Positions 37,041 to 46,124 of a stretch of 64,000 nt of DNA are shown one piece after another; the stretch's first letter is position 1; every line of letters starts with the position of its first letter. The notes beneath the pieces are model-generated. The model did not search any database, was not told the origin of the DNA, and was given only the letters and a program-made list of their open reading frames with translations. Both the position numbers and the translations under genes were made by a program. The DNA lies in assembly GCF_014636935.1 (NCBI RefSeq), contig NZ_BMES01000001.1, positions 847,383-911,382 of the forward strand, read 5' to 3'. Source of the DNA: Alsobacter metallidurans (GTDB lineage Bacteria; Pseudomonadota; Alphaproteobacteria; Rhizobiales; Beijerinckiaceae).

Positions 37041-37074
37041 CGCCGGCTGCCGGCTAGAGCGCAGCCGGCGTTTT
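37041..37074 (+). terminator. Intrinsic terminator of the ArsR-SRPBCC operon, inside a convergent gene's end
   Basis: CGCCGGCTGC (37041-37050) pairs with GCAGCCGGCG (37061-37070), a perfect ten-base stem followed by TTTT. It begins eight bases after the SRPBCC stop and covers the last codons of the convergent flavin reductase gene (stop at 37054). Confidence 0.75.
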
Positions 37075-37719
37075 CTGCCTCAACCGCGCCTGGCGCTCCG
37101 CCCAGTCCTCCGCGCTCATGGTGGGCAGGTCGAATCCGTCGCGGGTTGTCGCGTAGCCGTGGCCGCCCATGCGCCCGATGGCGTCCAGCGCCAGCGGGTC
37201 GACGTGGAGCCGCTGGTTGACGATGTCGCTGCGCAGGTGCGCGTACAACACTTCCCCGAGGATGATTTCGCGCGAGTTGCCGATCGACAGGGTTATGTGG
37301 TGCCGGCACTCGAACGAGGCTGGCGACTCGGCGATGGACGGGCAGGCGACTTTGACCCCCGGCCGGGCCGTGAGCCCGGCGAGCGCCAGTTCGTCGTGGC
37401 CTGGCTCGAACGGCACGGCAGTGACGTTCATCGCGTCCAGCAGCGCGCCCGATACGATGTTGACCGTAAAGCACTGGGTGTCGCGGATGTTGCGCCCCGT
37501 GTCTTTCTGGCGCGCGTCGGGGCGATACTCGACGCCGAGGGCCAGGATGGCGGGGTCCGCCGACAGGCAGTTGAAGAAGCTGAACGGCGCGGCGTTGACG
37601 GCGCCGTCGCTATCAACCGTGGTCACCCAGGCGATGGGCCGGGGCACCACGGCGCCGATCAGCAGCTTGTAGCGATCCCGGCCCGAAAGCGCCGCGAAAT
37701 CGAATTCGGTCGTCGCCAT
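37054..37719 (-). CDS. Flavin reductase family protein (FMN-binding split barrel)
   Basis: A 221-aa flavin-binding protein. The VVPRPIAWVTTVDSDGAVNAAPFSFFN segment (about 24-50) is the signature of the flavin reductase-like split-barrel family. Members supply reduced FMN to monooxygenases or have unknown roles. It starts three bases after the stop of an amidohydrolase gene and is the last gene of a minus-strand operon with a dipeptide-type ABC importer. No monooxygenase partner is encoded in the window, so its partner, if any, is elsewhere. Confidence 0.9.
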   Translation of the reverse strand: MATTEFDFAALSGRDRYKLLIGAVVPRPIAWVTTVDSDGAVNAAPFSFFNCLSADPAILALGVEYRPDARQKDTGRNIRDTQCFTVNIVSGALLDAMNVTAVPFEPGHDELALAGLTARPGVKVACPSIAESPASFECRHHITLSIGNSREIILGEVLYAHLRSDIVNQRLHVDPLALDAIGRMGGHGYATTRDGFDLPTMSAEDWAERQARLRQKTPAAL

Positions 37720-37722
37720 GGA

Positions 37723-39180
37723 TCAGTGCTCGCGAACTTGGTCGGGGTCGCGCACGGAGCGCCAGAAATGCTTCGGCGTCGCCAGGAGATCGCGCAGGCC
37801 CAGCCGCTCCACCAGCCGCTCGGTTTCGGCTTGCGCGGCGTCCAGAACGGCGTCCTCGTCCACCAGCGTGGCCTTGCGGTCCCGCAGCACGACCCTGCCG
37901 TTCACCAGCACCGTGTGGACGTCGTTGCCGTTGGCGAAATAGGTCAGCCGGAACTCCGGCATGTTGGCCGGGTAGAGATGCGGCCGCCGCAGGTCCACCA
38001 GGATCACGTCGGCTTTCTTGCCGACTTCGAGCGAGCCGATCTCGTTCTCGAGGCCGAGAGCCCGCGCGGCGTCGATCGTGCACATCTCCAGCACCTTGCC
38101 GGGCGGCAGCCAGCTCGGATCGCCGAATTGCGTCCGGTGGTAGTGCATGCATTGCTGCATGTGCCGGAACATGTCGGCTGAGCGGTCCGGAGCAGTGGCG
38201 TCCGAACCGAGGCAGACCAGCACGCCGGCCTCCATCAGCTCCGGCGCCGGACAGCGCCCGAGAATGGACGCGATGGCGCTGGGATTGTGGGCGATGCGCG
38301 CGTCCGTTTCCACGCATGCGCGGAAATCGTCCTCCGTCAGGTCGGTCGAGTGGGACAGCAGCGACTCCGGCCCGAGTACGCCCATCTCCTGCGCCATCGC
38401 GATGCTGCCGCGGCCATGCCCGTCCTGCGTGAACACCAGCCCGTGCGCCTTGGCGAGCGCGTGGACCTCCTGCGTCTGGCGCACGGCGTCGCGATAATCG
38501 TCCGGCGCCATTCCATCACGATGCTCGGTCCGTAGCGTCGGCGTCAGCAGCGCGATGCGGGTGCGGCCTTCGTTTGCGCCGTGACAACGCTCGATCAGGT
38601 CCGTGCAGGTCGACATCTGGCGCTCGTACGAGACCGGGAAGTCCTTCCGCCGGTCGCCGTCCCACCGCGCATAGGTGCGCGGATGAGGAGGCCGTGTCGG
38701 CCCGATCGCCACGACCGAGCGCCCGCCCACCGCCGCCGCGCCTACGCAATGCGCCTCGCCATAGGAGGGATCGTCGGTGCGCATCACCGAATCGCCGCCG
38801 CCGAGCAGCGACACGCCCGCGGTAACGCCGAAGCGCACGCGCTCCAGCGCTGCGAGCTGGGCCTCCGCATGCCAGAAACCCTCGGTCGACCCGACCGTGT
38901 AGGCGCCCTCGCAGGCTTTGTACCAGAGGTCCGAGCGGCCTCCGCCCATGGTCTTGATGAGGCCGTGGCCCGCATGCGCGTGGCCGTCGATGAGGCCCGG
39001 TAGGATCGCCTTGCCGCGAGCGTCGATCACCGTGTCGGCTTTGTGCGCCGCCATCACCTCCGCGGTGGGACCGACCGCCACGATGCTATCGCCCGTGATC
39101 GCCACGGCTCCGTCGTGGATGATCCGGCGTTCGGGATCAACCGGGATCAGGACGCCGCCCGTGATGAGGATATCGGCCAT
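37723..39180 (-). CDS. Amidohydrolase, ATZ/TRZ-like (metal-dependent deaminase/hydrolase)
   Basis: A 485-aa TIM-barrel amidohydrolase. The metal site is seen in HAHAGH (strand 1), VFTQDGHGRGS, LSHSTDLTEDD and LGSDATAPDRS. It resembles the AtzA/TrzA/SsnA-type hydrolases that remove amino or chloro groups from N-heterocycles. It shares close motifs (GRCPAPELMxAGV, APDRSxDMFRHM) with the amidohydrolase at 44703-46124, so the two are paralogues placed in the two arms of a divergent locus. Start ATG lies four bases after the stop of the fused ATPase gene. Substrate unknown. Confidence 0.9.
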   Translation of the reverse strand: MADILITGGVLIPVDPERRIIHDGAVAITGDSIVAVGPTAEVMAAHKADTVIDARGKAILPGLIDGHAHAGHGLIKTMGGGRSDLWYKACEGAYTVGSTEGFWHAEAQLAALERVRFGVTAGVSLLGGGDSVMRTDDPSYGEAHCVGAAAVGGRSVVAIGPTRPPHPRTYARWDGDRRKDFPVSYERQMSTCTDLIERCHGANEGRTRIALLTPTLRTEHRDGMAPDDYRDAVRQTQEVHALAKAHGLVFTQDGHGRGSIAMAQEMGVLGPESLLSHSTDLTEDDFRACVETDARIAHNPSAIASILGRCPAPELMEAGVLVCLGSDATAPDRSADMFRHMQQCMHYHRTQFGDPSWLPPGKVLEMCTIDAARALGLENEIGSLEVGKKADVILVDLRRPHLYPANMPEFRLTYFANGNDVHTVLVNGRVVLRDRKATLVDEDAVLDAAQAETERLVERLGLRDLLATPKHFWRSVRDPDQVREH

Positions 39181-39184
39181 GCGG

Positions 39185-40912
39185 TCAGGCTCCGTGCGCC
39201 GGCGCAGGCGCGCGGGCGATGCTGTCGAGGGAGGGCGCGAGCGACAGGAGCTCGCGCGTGTAGGCGTGTTGGGGTGCGCGGAACAACGTCTCGGCGTCCG
39301 CCAGCTCGACGATCTTGCCGGCCTGCATCACCGCGATGCGGTCGCACATCTGGCGCACCACCGCGAGGTCGTGGCTGATGAACAGCATCGACAACCCTGT
39401 GAGGTCGCGCAGGTCCTTCAGCAGGTTCAGGATCTGGGCCTGAACGGATACGTCGAGCGAGGAGGTGGGCTCGTCGCACACCATGAACCGGGGTCGCGGT
39501 CCCAGCGCACGCGCGATCGCGATGCGCTGGCGCTGTCCGCCCGAGAAGGCGTGGGGGAAGCGCTCGCCGGCGCTCCTGTCCAGCCCGACGGCTTCCAGCA
39601 GCACGGCGGCGTCCTCCGCCGCCTCTGCTCGGGTGGCTGCGAGCTTGTAGAACGCGATCGGCTCGGACAGCGCGGTGCTCACCCGCAAGCGCGGGTTCAG
39701 CGCGGAGTAAGGGTCCTGGAAAACCATCTGCAGCGCCCGGCCATGCTTGCCGCGCGCGCCGATCTCGCGGCCGGACAGCCGGATGGCGCCGTCCTTGGGC
39801 GTCGCCAACCCCGCGATGGCGTTGGCCACCGTGGTTTTGCCGCAGCCGGACTCGCCGACGAGCCCGAAGATCTCGCCCGGCTGCACGGTGAACGACACGC
39901 CGTCCACGGCGCGGAACGCCTTCGCGCTCCGGCCCGGAAGCCAGGAGCGGCCGCCATATTCCACCACGAGGTTCTCGACCTCCAGTGCGCCGCCGGCGGC
40001 CGCCGTGTCAGCCGTCATCTGCTTGCGCACGATTTCGCGGGCCGCATCGGCGGCCGGCGTCGCTTCCGAGGGCGCTTGCAGGCGGTTCATGCGGACATCG
40101 ATGCGCGGCACCGCGCCGATCAGCGAGCGCGCATAAGGATGGCGCGGCGCGCCGAGCACCTGCGCGACGGGCCCGCTCTCCACCACGCGGCCCTTGAGCA
40201 TGATCGTCACCGTGTCGGCGACCTGCGCGACCACGCCCATGTTGTGCGTCACCAGCAGCACGCCGACGCCGCGCTCGTCAGCGAGCGCGCGGATCAGCTT
40301 CAGGATCTGCGCCTGCACGGAAACGTCCAGCGCCGTGGTTGGCTCATCGGCGACGATCAGCTGCGGATCGCACGACAACGCCGCCGCGATCACGACGCGT
40401 TGGCGCTGTCCGCCGGAGAGCTGGTGCGGATAGCATTTCAGCCGCCGCTCCGGCTCTGGAATGCCCACCGCCCGCATCAGCTCCAGCGCCCGCGCCTGCG
40501 CGGCGGCGCGGCTGAGCTTGAGATGGTGCCGCATGGTCTCGCAGAGCTGGCTCTCGATCGTGAATAGCGGATTGAGGCTGGTCATAGGGTCTTGGAAGAT
40601 CGCCCCGACGTCGAGCCCCGGCGTAATGCCCTCCGTTCGGCCGGTGCGGGTGTCTACCGCCTTGCCGCCGATCGTGATGCCGCCTGCCGTGATCCGGCCC
40701 GGCGCCTGCAGCAGCCCCATCAGGGCGTTGCCGACCGTGGTCTTGCCCGCGCCGGACTCGCCCACCAGCGCGTGGATCTCGCCCGGCATGATGGTGAGCG
40801 ACGCATCCAGCACGGCCGCCATCGGGGGCTCGCCCGGCTGGCCGTACTCGACGGTCAGGTTGCGGATGTCGAGGGCCGGCACGCCGGCCGTGGGACGAGG
40901 GCGGGAGCTCAT
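39185..40912 (-). CDS. Fused dual ABC ATPase of dipeptide-type importer
   Basis: Single 575-aa polypeptide carrying both ATPase domains that are usually separate as DppD and DppF, as in GsiA. Domain 1 (about 15-290) has GESGAGKTT, LSGGQRQR and LIVADEPTTALD. Domain 2 (about 318-575) has GESGCGKTT, FSGGQRQR and FMVCDEPTSSLD. The ATG at 40912 overlaps the upstream permease stop by one base (TGATG). It drives the two permeases at 40912-42827. By contrast, the first importer in the window uses two separate ATPase genes. Confidence 0.94.
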   Translation of the reverse strand: MSSRPRPTAGVPALDIRNLTVEYGQPGEPPMAAVLDASLTIMPGEIHALVGESGAGKTTVGNALMGLLQAPGRITAGGITIGGKAVDTRTGRTEGITPGLDVGAIFQDPMTSLNPLFTIESQLCETMRHHLKLSRAAAQARALELMRAVGIPEPERRLKCYPHQLSGGQRQRVVIAAALSCDPQLIVADEPTTALDVSVQAQILKLIRALADERGVGVLLVTHNMGVVAQVADTVTIMLKGRVVESGPVAQVLGAPRHPYARSLIGAVPRIDVRMNRLQAPSEATPAADAAREIVRKQMTADTAAAGGALEVENLVVEYGGRSWLPGRSAKAFRAVDGVSFTVQPGEIFGLVGESGCGKTTVANAIAGLATPKDGAIRLSGREIGARGKHGRALQMVFQDPYSALNPRLRVSTALSEPIAFYKLAATRAEAAEDAAVLLEAVGLDRSAGERFPHAFSGGQRQRIAIARALGPRPRFMVCDEPTSSLDVSVQAQILNLLKDLRDLTGLSMLFISHDLAVVRQMCDRIAVMQAGKIVELADAETLFRAPQHAYTRELLSLAPSLDSIARAPAPAHGA

Positions 40913-41859
40913 CAGCGGGCCTGCCGCTTCGGGTTGAACCAGTCGCGCAGCCAATCGCCCACGATGTTGACGCCCAGCACCAGCACCACCAGCAACGCCG
41001 CCGGGAAGGTCGCGATCCACCAGATGCCCGAGAACACGAACTCGTTTCCGATGCGGATCAGCGTGCCGAGCGACGGGTATGTCGGCGGCATGCCGACGCC
41101 CAGGAAAGAGAGGGTGGCCTCTGTCAGCACCGCCGCCGCCAGATTGATGGTCGCGATCACGATCACGGGGCTGAGCACGTTAGGCAGGATGTGGCGCGCC
41201 ATGATGCGGATGGACGGGAGCCCCATCACGCGGGCGGCGCGGACGTAGTCCTTGGAGGACTCCACCATCGTGGCGGCCCGCACCGTGCGGGCGTACTGCA
41301 CCCATTCGTGGATCGCGATGGCGCCGATCAAGATCACGGGCGCCCATTGGGCGGTGCCGGCTTCGGGAAACACCGCGCGCGCCACGCCGCTGACCAGCAG
41401 GGCGAGCAGGATGGTCGGCAGGCTCAGGATCACGTCGCCGACGCGCATGATTAGCGCATCCACCCAGCCGCCGAGATAGCCGGCCAGGAGGCCGAGGATC
41501 ACCCCCACGGTGGCGGCGACCAGCACGGCCCCGCCGCCGATCGCGATGGAGACGCGCGCGCCGTACAGCATGGCCGAGAACAGGTCGCGGCCCTGGTTGT
41601 CGGTGCCGAGCCAGAAGCGGCTGTCGCCCTCGGCCATGAAGGCCGGCGGCATTTCAGCGTTCAGGAGGTCGAAGGAGCCGACGTCCAGCGGATTGTGCGG
41701 CGCGATCCAGGGCGCGAGCGCGGCCGCCAGCCCGATCACGAGAACCACCACAGCCCCGCCGATCACCGAAGCGGGGATGCGCATCCGGCGGCGCTTGCGC
41801 GGCGCGGGAGCCGGCGCCTCGGCCAGAACCGGGGCGGCTTCGATGCTGGGAGCGCTCAT
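40912..41859 (-). CDS. ABC transporter permease (DppC-like)
   Basis: Inner-membrane permease, 315 aa from the ATG at 41859, which overlaps the DppB-like stop (ATGA). The N-terminal low-complexity Ala/Pro stretch is followed by a basic RKRRRMR cluster and the first helix. The FWLGTDNQGRDLFSAMLYGARVS motif is typical for DppC/OppC, and the EAA loop lies in DYVRAARVMGLPSIRIMARHILPNVL. Works with the DppB-like permease and the fused ATPase. Confidence 0.93.
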   Translation of the reverse strand: MSAPSIEAAPVLAEAPAPAPRKRRRMRIPASVIGGAVVVLVIGLAAALAPWIAPHNPLDVGSFDLLNAEMPPAFMAEGDSRFWLGTDNQGRDLFSAMLYGARVSIAIGGGAVLVAATVGVILGLLAGYLGGWVDALIMRVGDVILSLPTILLALLVSGVARAVFPEAGTAQWAPVILIGAIAIHEWVQYARTVRAATMVESSKDYVRAARVMGLPSIRIMARHILPNVLSPVIVIATINLAAAVLTEATLSFLGVGMPPTYPSLGTLIRIGNEFVFSGIWWIATFPAALLVVLVLGVNIVGDWLRDWFNPKRQAR

Positions 41860-42827
41860 GCCCGCCTCGTACGCAGGCGAGGATCGATGATCGTGTAGAT
41901 CAGGTCCACCGCCATGTTGATGACCACGAACAGGAAGCCGACGAACAGCAGGTAGGCGGCCATCACGGGCACGTCCGCGAAGCTCACGGCCTGGATGAAC
42001 AGCAGCCCCATGCCGGGCCACTGGAACACCGTCTCGGTCACGATCGCGAAGGCGATCAGCGAGCCGATCTGCAGCCCCGTGACGGTGACGACCGGCATCA
42101 GGGCGTTGCGCAGCGCAAGGTGGAAATTGATGTAGCGCGCCGGCAGCCCACGCGCCCGGGCGAAGCGGATGTAGTCCGACGACAGCACGTCGATCATCTC
42201 GGCCCGCACCAGCCGCATGATCAGCGTGAGCTGGTAAAGCGCCAGGGTGATCGAGGGCAGCACCAGCGACGCCCAGCCGGACTTCGTGAGAAACCCTGTC
42301 GTCCAGCCGCCGACCAGCACGACGTCGCCGCGCCCAAAGGACGGCAGCCAGCGCAAGATCACGGCGAACACAAGGATCAGCGCGATCCCGGTCACGAAGG
42401 TCGGCATCGAGATGCCGATCAGCGACACCGTTTGGACAAGCCGTGCCGCCTTGCCCTCCGGGTTCAGGGCGCACAGCACGCCAATCGGTACGCCGATCGA
42501 AAGGGACAGGATCGTGGCCACGATCACGAGCTCCAGCGTCGCGGGCAGCCGCTCGCCGAGGAGATCTGCGACAGGCCGCTGGTTGCGGAAGCTGACGCCG
42601 AGATCGCCGGTCGCCACCCGGCCGACGAACTCGCCATATTGCACCAGAACCGGCCGGTCGAGGCCGAGCGTCTTGCGTAGCTCGGCCTTCTCGGCCGGCG
42701 AGGCGTCCTCCCGGCTCATCATCGCGACGGGGTCGCCGACATAGCGGAACATCACGAACGCGATGGCGGTGACGGCGAGCATCACCAGAAGCGCCTGGGC
42801 CAGTCTGGAAGCGAGGGCTGCGAGCAT
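41856..42827 (-). CDS. ABC transporter permease (DppB-like)
   Basis: Inner-membrane permease, 323 aa, starting MLAALASRLAQALLVMLAV. The periplasmic segment LGLDRPVLVQYGEFVGRVATGDLGVSF and the EAA loop FARARGLPARYINFHLALRNAL are characteristic. It follows the binding-protein gene after 61 bases and precedes the DppC-like gene with a four-base overlap. Confidence 0.93.
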   Translation of the reverse strand: MLAALASRLAQALLVMLAVTAIAFVMFRYVGDPVAMMSREDASPAEKAELRKTLGLDRPVLVQYGEFVGRVATGDLGVSFRNQRPVADLLGERLPATLELVIVATILSLSIGVPIGVLCALNPEGKAARLVQTVSLIGISMPTFVTGIALILVFAVILRWLPSFGRGDVVLVGGWTTGFLTKSGWASLVLPSITLALYQLTLIMRLVRAEMIDVLSSDYIRFARARGLPARYINFHLALRNALMPVVTVTGLQIGSLIAFAIVTETVFQWPGMGLLFIQAVSFADVPVMAAYLLFVGFLFVVINMAVDLIYTIIDPRLRTRRA

Positions 42828-42888
42828 GGGGGAACTCCCTCCAAAACCTCCGGCCCCACGCGCGACGGGGCCGTATAGCGCTTTTTGC

Positions 42889-44454
42889 TCAGTTCACCTT
42901 GGCGAACCAGGGGCGGACGTATTCGTCGGCGAATTGCGGCATGTCGACATTGGTCTTCATCGCCCAGGCCAGCGGCTGCAGATGCAGCGGAATGAACAGC
43001 GCCTGGTCGCGGGCGATCTTGAAGCTCTCGGCCAGCATGGCGCGGCGCTTGGGCTCGTCGAGCTCCACGGCCGCCTTTTTGGCGAGTTCGTCCATGGCCG
43101 GGATCGACATGCCGTTGGCGTTGGCGCCGCCGAACCCGTCCTTGCGGGAGGCGAAAATGGCTGACAGCACGCTGAAACCGTCCATGGGAGGCAGGGTGGC
43201 CCAGCCCAGCATCCAGATGTCGGTCTCGCCACGATCCTGCCGCGGGAAGTAGGTGGCCTTGCTCTCGGTCTTCAAATCCACCTGGACGCCGACCCGGGTC
43301 CACATGGACGCGATGGCGAGGCACAGCTGCTCGTCCGCAATGTAGCGGTCGTTCGGGCAGGCGAGGCCTGTCTTGAAGCCGTTCGGGTAGCCGGCGTCGG
43401 CCAGCAGCTTCTTGGCCGCCGCGGGGTCATAGCCGATCGGCTTGTCGGCCTCGGCCGAATAGCCCGGCACCGGCGGGGCCACCATGGTGGCGATATTGCG
43501 CGACTTGCCGCGCATGATGCGCTTTTGCAGCGTATCCATGTCCAGCGACTGCCACAGGGCCTGCCGCACCTTCACGTCCAGCAGCGGGTTCTTGACGCCC
43601 GGCTGGCCTTGCAACTCAGGCTTCCAGTTGAAGCCGAGGAAGATCAGCCGCAGCGACGGATCCTCCACCACCTTCACGCCGGCCGTGGACGAGACGCGCG
43701 GGATGTCCTGCAGCGGCACGGCCGCGATCATGTCGATCTCGCCCGACAGCAGCGCGGCGACCCGGGTGGCGTCCGACTTGATGGGCCGGAACTCCAGCCG
43801 TTTGATGTTGTGCTCGGGCTTGTCCCACCAGCCCTCGTTCGCACTCATCACCGTGCGGGCGTCGGGCTCGTAGCTTTCCAGCTTGAACGGGCCGGTGCCG
43901 TTGGCGTGCGTGGACGCGAAGGTGGTGACGCCCGTGGACGTGTTGCCGGGCTTTATGGAGTCGTGCTGGATCATCCACGGCTTGCTCATCACGAAGATGC
44001 CGGTGAGATCATTGAGCAGAAGCGGGTAGGGACCGGTCAGCACGAAGTCGACCGTCTGGTCGTCCACCTTCTCGGCCGTCTTCACGGTGGCGAGATTGCC
44101 CTTGTTGCGTGAGCCCGGGTCGATCGTACGCATCACGGTGGCGACCACGTCGTCCGCCGTGAAGGGCTGGCCGTCATGGAATTTTACGCCCTGGCGGAGC
44201 TTGAACCGCCAGCGATCCGGCGCGACGATCTCCCACGAGGTGGCGAGGCTGGGCTCGATCTGCAACTGACGGTTGCGTCGGACCAGCGTGTCGTAGACCA
44301 TTGACTGGATATTCTGCGTGAAGCTGTCGAGCTGCGCATTGGGATCAAACGACACGGCGTCGCCGGGCGCGGCCCATTTCAGGGTTTGGGCGTTGGCCGG
44401 AGCCGCCGCCAACAGGGACAAGGCCGCTACGGCCGCCAGCACACTCCGCTTCAT
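42889..44454 (-). CDS. ABC transporter substrate-binding protein (family 5)
   Basis: Periplasmic receptor, 521 aa from the ATG at 44454, chosen because GAGGG lies six bases upstream; an ATG at 44460 touches that site. Signal peptide MKRSVLAAVAALSLLAAAPANA is cut after ANA. The mature part has the DppA-type motifs GDAVSFDPNAQLDS and FKLRQGVKFHDGQPFTADDVV. It is the first gene of the minus-strand operon (receptor, two permeases, fused ATPase, amidohydrolase, flavin reductase). The amidohydrolases on both arms suggest a small nitrogen compound rather than peptides as ligand; this is inference. Confidence 0.93.
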   Translation of the reverse strand: MKRSVLAAVAALSLLAAAPANAQTLKWAAPGDAVSFDPNAQLDSFTQNIQSMVYDTLVRRNRQLQIEPSLATSWEIVAPDRWRFKLRQGVKFHDGQPFTADDVVATVMRTIDPGSRNKGNLATVKTAEKVDDQTVDFVLTGPYPLLLNDLTGIFVMSKPWMIQHDSIKPGNTSTGVTTFASTHANGTGPFKLESYEPDARTVMSANEGWWDKPEHNIKRLEFRPIKSDATRVAALLSGEIDMIAAVPLQDIPRVSSTAGVKVVEDPSLRLIFLGFNWKPELQGQPGVKNPLLDVKVRQALWQSLDMDTLQKRIMRGKSRNIATMVAPPVPGYSAEADKPIGYDPAAAKKLLADAGYPNGFKTGLACPNDRYIADEQLCLAIASMWTRVGVQVDLKTESKATYFPRQDRGETDIWMLGWATLPPMDGFSVLSAIFASRKDGFGGANANGMSIPAMDELAKKAAVELDEPKRRAMLAESFKIARDQALFIPLHLQPLAWAMKTNVDMPQFADEYVRPWFAKVN

Positions 44455-44484
44455 CGCCATCCCTCGGTTTGCTTTGTTTGAATA

Positions 44485-44515
44485 GCATACAACCACAACT
44501 CGGGATCGCATACAA
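44485..44515. promoter_or_regulatory. Direct repeats GCATACAA, candidate GntR sites before the importer operon
   Basis: GCATACAA occurs at 44485-44492 and again at 44508-44515, 23 bases apart, just upstream of the receptor gene at 44454. The complementary-type box TTGTATAC is at 44648. FCD-type GntR regulators bind GTAT/ATAC-centred boxes of this kind, and such a regulator is encoded at 47451-48182. Confidence 0.5.
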
Positions 44516-44647
44516 TCTGGTTGCGCGAATTTGCGCCATACGCTGCTGAAAGCTGCAGCATGCCGCTCGCCGCATAGGCGGATGCCGCCGGATCACAGCA
44601 AAGACCTCGCTTGCGCTCAAGTGAGATCCGATACTCGTGCTTGATTT

Positions 44648-44657
44648 TGTATACGAT
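44648..44657. promoter_or_regulatory. TTGTATACGA box before the amidohydrolase operon
   Basis: A GTATAC-centred near-palindrome 45 bases ahead of the amidohydrolase start (44703). It matches the two GCATACAA boxes at the other end of the same divergent spacer (44455-44702). A GntR operator for the plus-strand arm is plausible. Confidence 0.45.
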
Positions 44658-44702
44658 AACAGTCGACACTGAGTGCTTCCGAGAAGCGCGAGGGATAGAC
44701 GA

Positions 44703-46124
44703 ATGGGGTGGGTCGCGATTGAGAACGGGATCGTGATCCCGATGACGCCCGACCGCCAGACGATCGATGGCGGGCACGTTCTGATCGAGCACGACCGCAT
44801 CGTCGCCGTTGGTCCAGGGCCCGCTCCCAACCGCCCCGGCCTCCAGCGGCTGGACGCAGCCGGGGGCGTCGTCCTGCCCGGCTTCGTCGATACGCACGCC
44901 CATGCGGGCCACGCGCTCACCAAGAGCCTTGGAGCCTCCGCATCGGACTGGATGGGGAACGCGGGCCGCGTCTACGCGGGAGCGACCGACCTCGACTTCT
45001 GGCGCGCGGAGGCCCGCCTGTCCGCCCTGGAACGGCTGATGTGTGGAGTCACCACCGCCTGCCTGTTGATGGGCGGCGGGCCCGACGTGATGATGACGGC
45101 CTCGCCCGACGCCGCGAACGCCCATCTCGACGGCATCGCATCGGTGGGCGTGGCCGAAGTGCTCGCCGTGGGCCCGAACCGGCCGGACGGCCCCCGCCTG
45201 TATGGCGACTGGACCGGCGGAGCGCTGCGCGAAAGGCGGACCGATCCCGGCCGCCAGCTTGAAGTAACCAACGCGCTGCTGCGGTCCGTCCCCGGCGGCG
45301 GTTTGCGGCAGCTTGCGGTGTCGTTGCCGGTGTTCACCGCCGTCGACCTCTCCCCGGAGGGCGAGGACGGCGCCGCGGCCCTCTCCCGCGCGGCCCAGCG
45401 TGTTGCGCGGGAGCACGGCGTCCTCCTTGTCCAGGATGGCCACCGGGACGGCTCGCTTGCGGCCACGGACGCCCGCGTCGGCCTCGGCGGGCCGGATGCT
45501 CTGTTCGCGCACTGCATCGACCTAACGCCAGACGACATTGCAGCGCTGCAGCGCTCTGGCGCCGCAGTGGCGCATAATCCATCTGCGCTCATGTCCGTGT
45601 TCGGCCGCTGCCCCGCGCCCGAGCTGATGGCGGCGGGTGTCCGCGTCGGGCTCGGCAGCGACGCCCCGGCGCCGGATCGCTCCTTCGACATGTTCCGCCA
45701 CATGTTCCAGGCGCATCGCTATCACGCCCGCCATTTCGCGGATGACAGCGTGCTGCCGCCGTGGACCCTGCTCGAAATGGCCACCATCGGGGGCGCCCGC
45801 GCGCTGCGGCTGGAGCGCGAGATCGGCTCGCTGGAGCCCGGCAAGCGCGCCGACCTCATGGTGGTGGACTGGCGCAAGCCGCATCTTTGGCCGCCCGCCG
45901 CCCCGGTGGAGCGCCTCGCGCGCTTCGCCACGGGCGCCGACGTCGACACCGTGCTGGTCGCCGGTCGCGTCCTGATGCGCGGTCGCCGGGTGCTCAGCGT
46001 CGACCCCGATGTCGTGCTGGACGACGCCGCCAGGGCGTACGCGGCCATGCTGCCGCGCGCCGGGCTCGGCCAACCCTACGAGGCGCTCGCCGCCGCAACC
46101 CCGCACGGAGGCGCACGCCTGTGA
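44703..46124 (+). CDS. Amidohydrolase, ATZ/TRZ-like, paralogue of the one at 37723-39180
   Basis: A 473-aa TIM-barrel amidohydrolase from the ATG at 44703, with GAGGGA about nine bases upstream; a GTG at 44673 would add ten residues. Metal-site motifs are THAHAGH, VQDGHRDGS, AHCIDLTPDD and LGSDAPAPDRS. The closing segment GALRLEREIGSLEPGKRADLMVVD is standard for the family. Its stop overlaps the next amidohydrolase start (GTGA at 46121). It faces the importer operon across a 248-base spacer with repeated GCATACAA/TTGTATAC boxes. Likely a deaminase or hydrolase of an imported heterocycle, substrate unknown. Confidence 0.9.
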   Translation: MGWVAIENGIVIPMTPDRQTIDGGHVLIEHDRIVAVGPGPAPNRPGLQRLDAAGGVVLPGFVDTHAHAGHALTKSLGASASDWMGNAGRVYAGATDLDFWRAEARLSALERLMCGVTTACLLMGGGPDVMMTASPDAANAHLDGIASVGVAEVLAVGPNRPDGPRLYGDWTGGALRERRTDPGRQLEVTNALLRSVPGGGLRQLAVSLPVFTAVDLSPEGEDGAAALSRAAQRVAREHGVLLVQDGHRDGSLAATDARVGLGGPDALFAHCIDLTPDDIAALQRSGAAVAHNPSALMSVFGRCPAPELMAAGVRVGLGSDAPAPDRSFDMFRHMFQAHRYHARHFADDSVLPPWTLLEMATIGGARALRLEREIGSLEPGKRADLMVVDWRKPHLWPPAAPVERLARFATGADVDTVLVAGRVLMRGRRVLSVDPDVVLDDAARAYAAMLPRAGLGQPYEALAAATPHGGARL

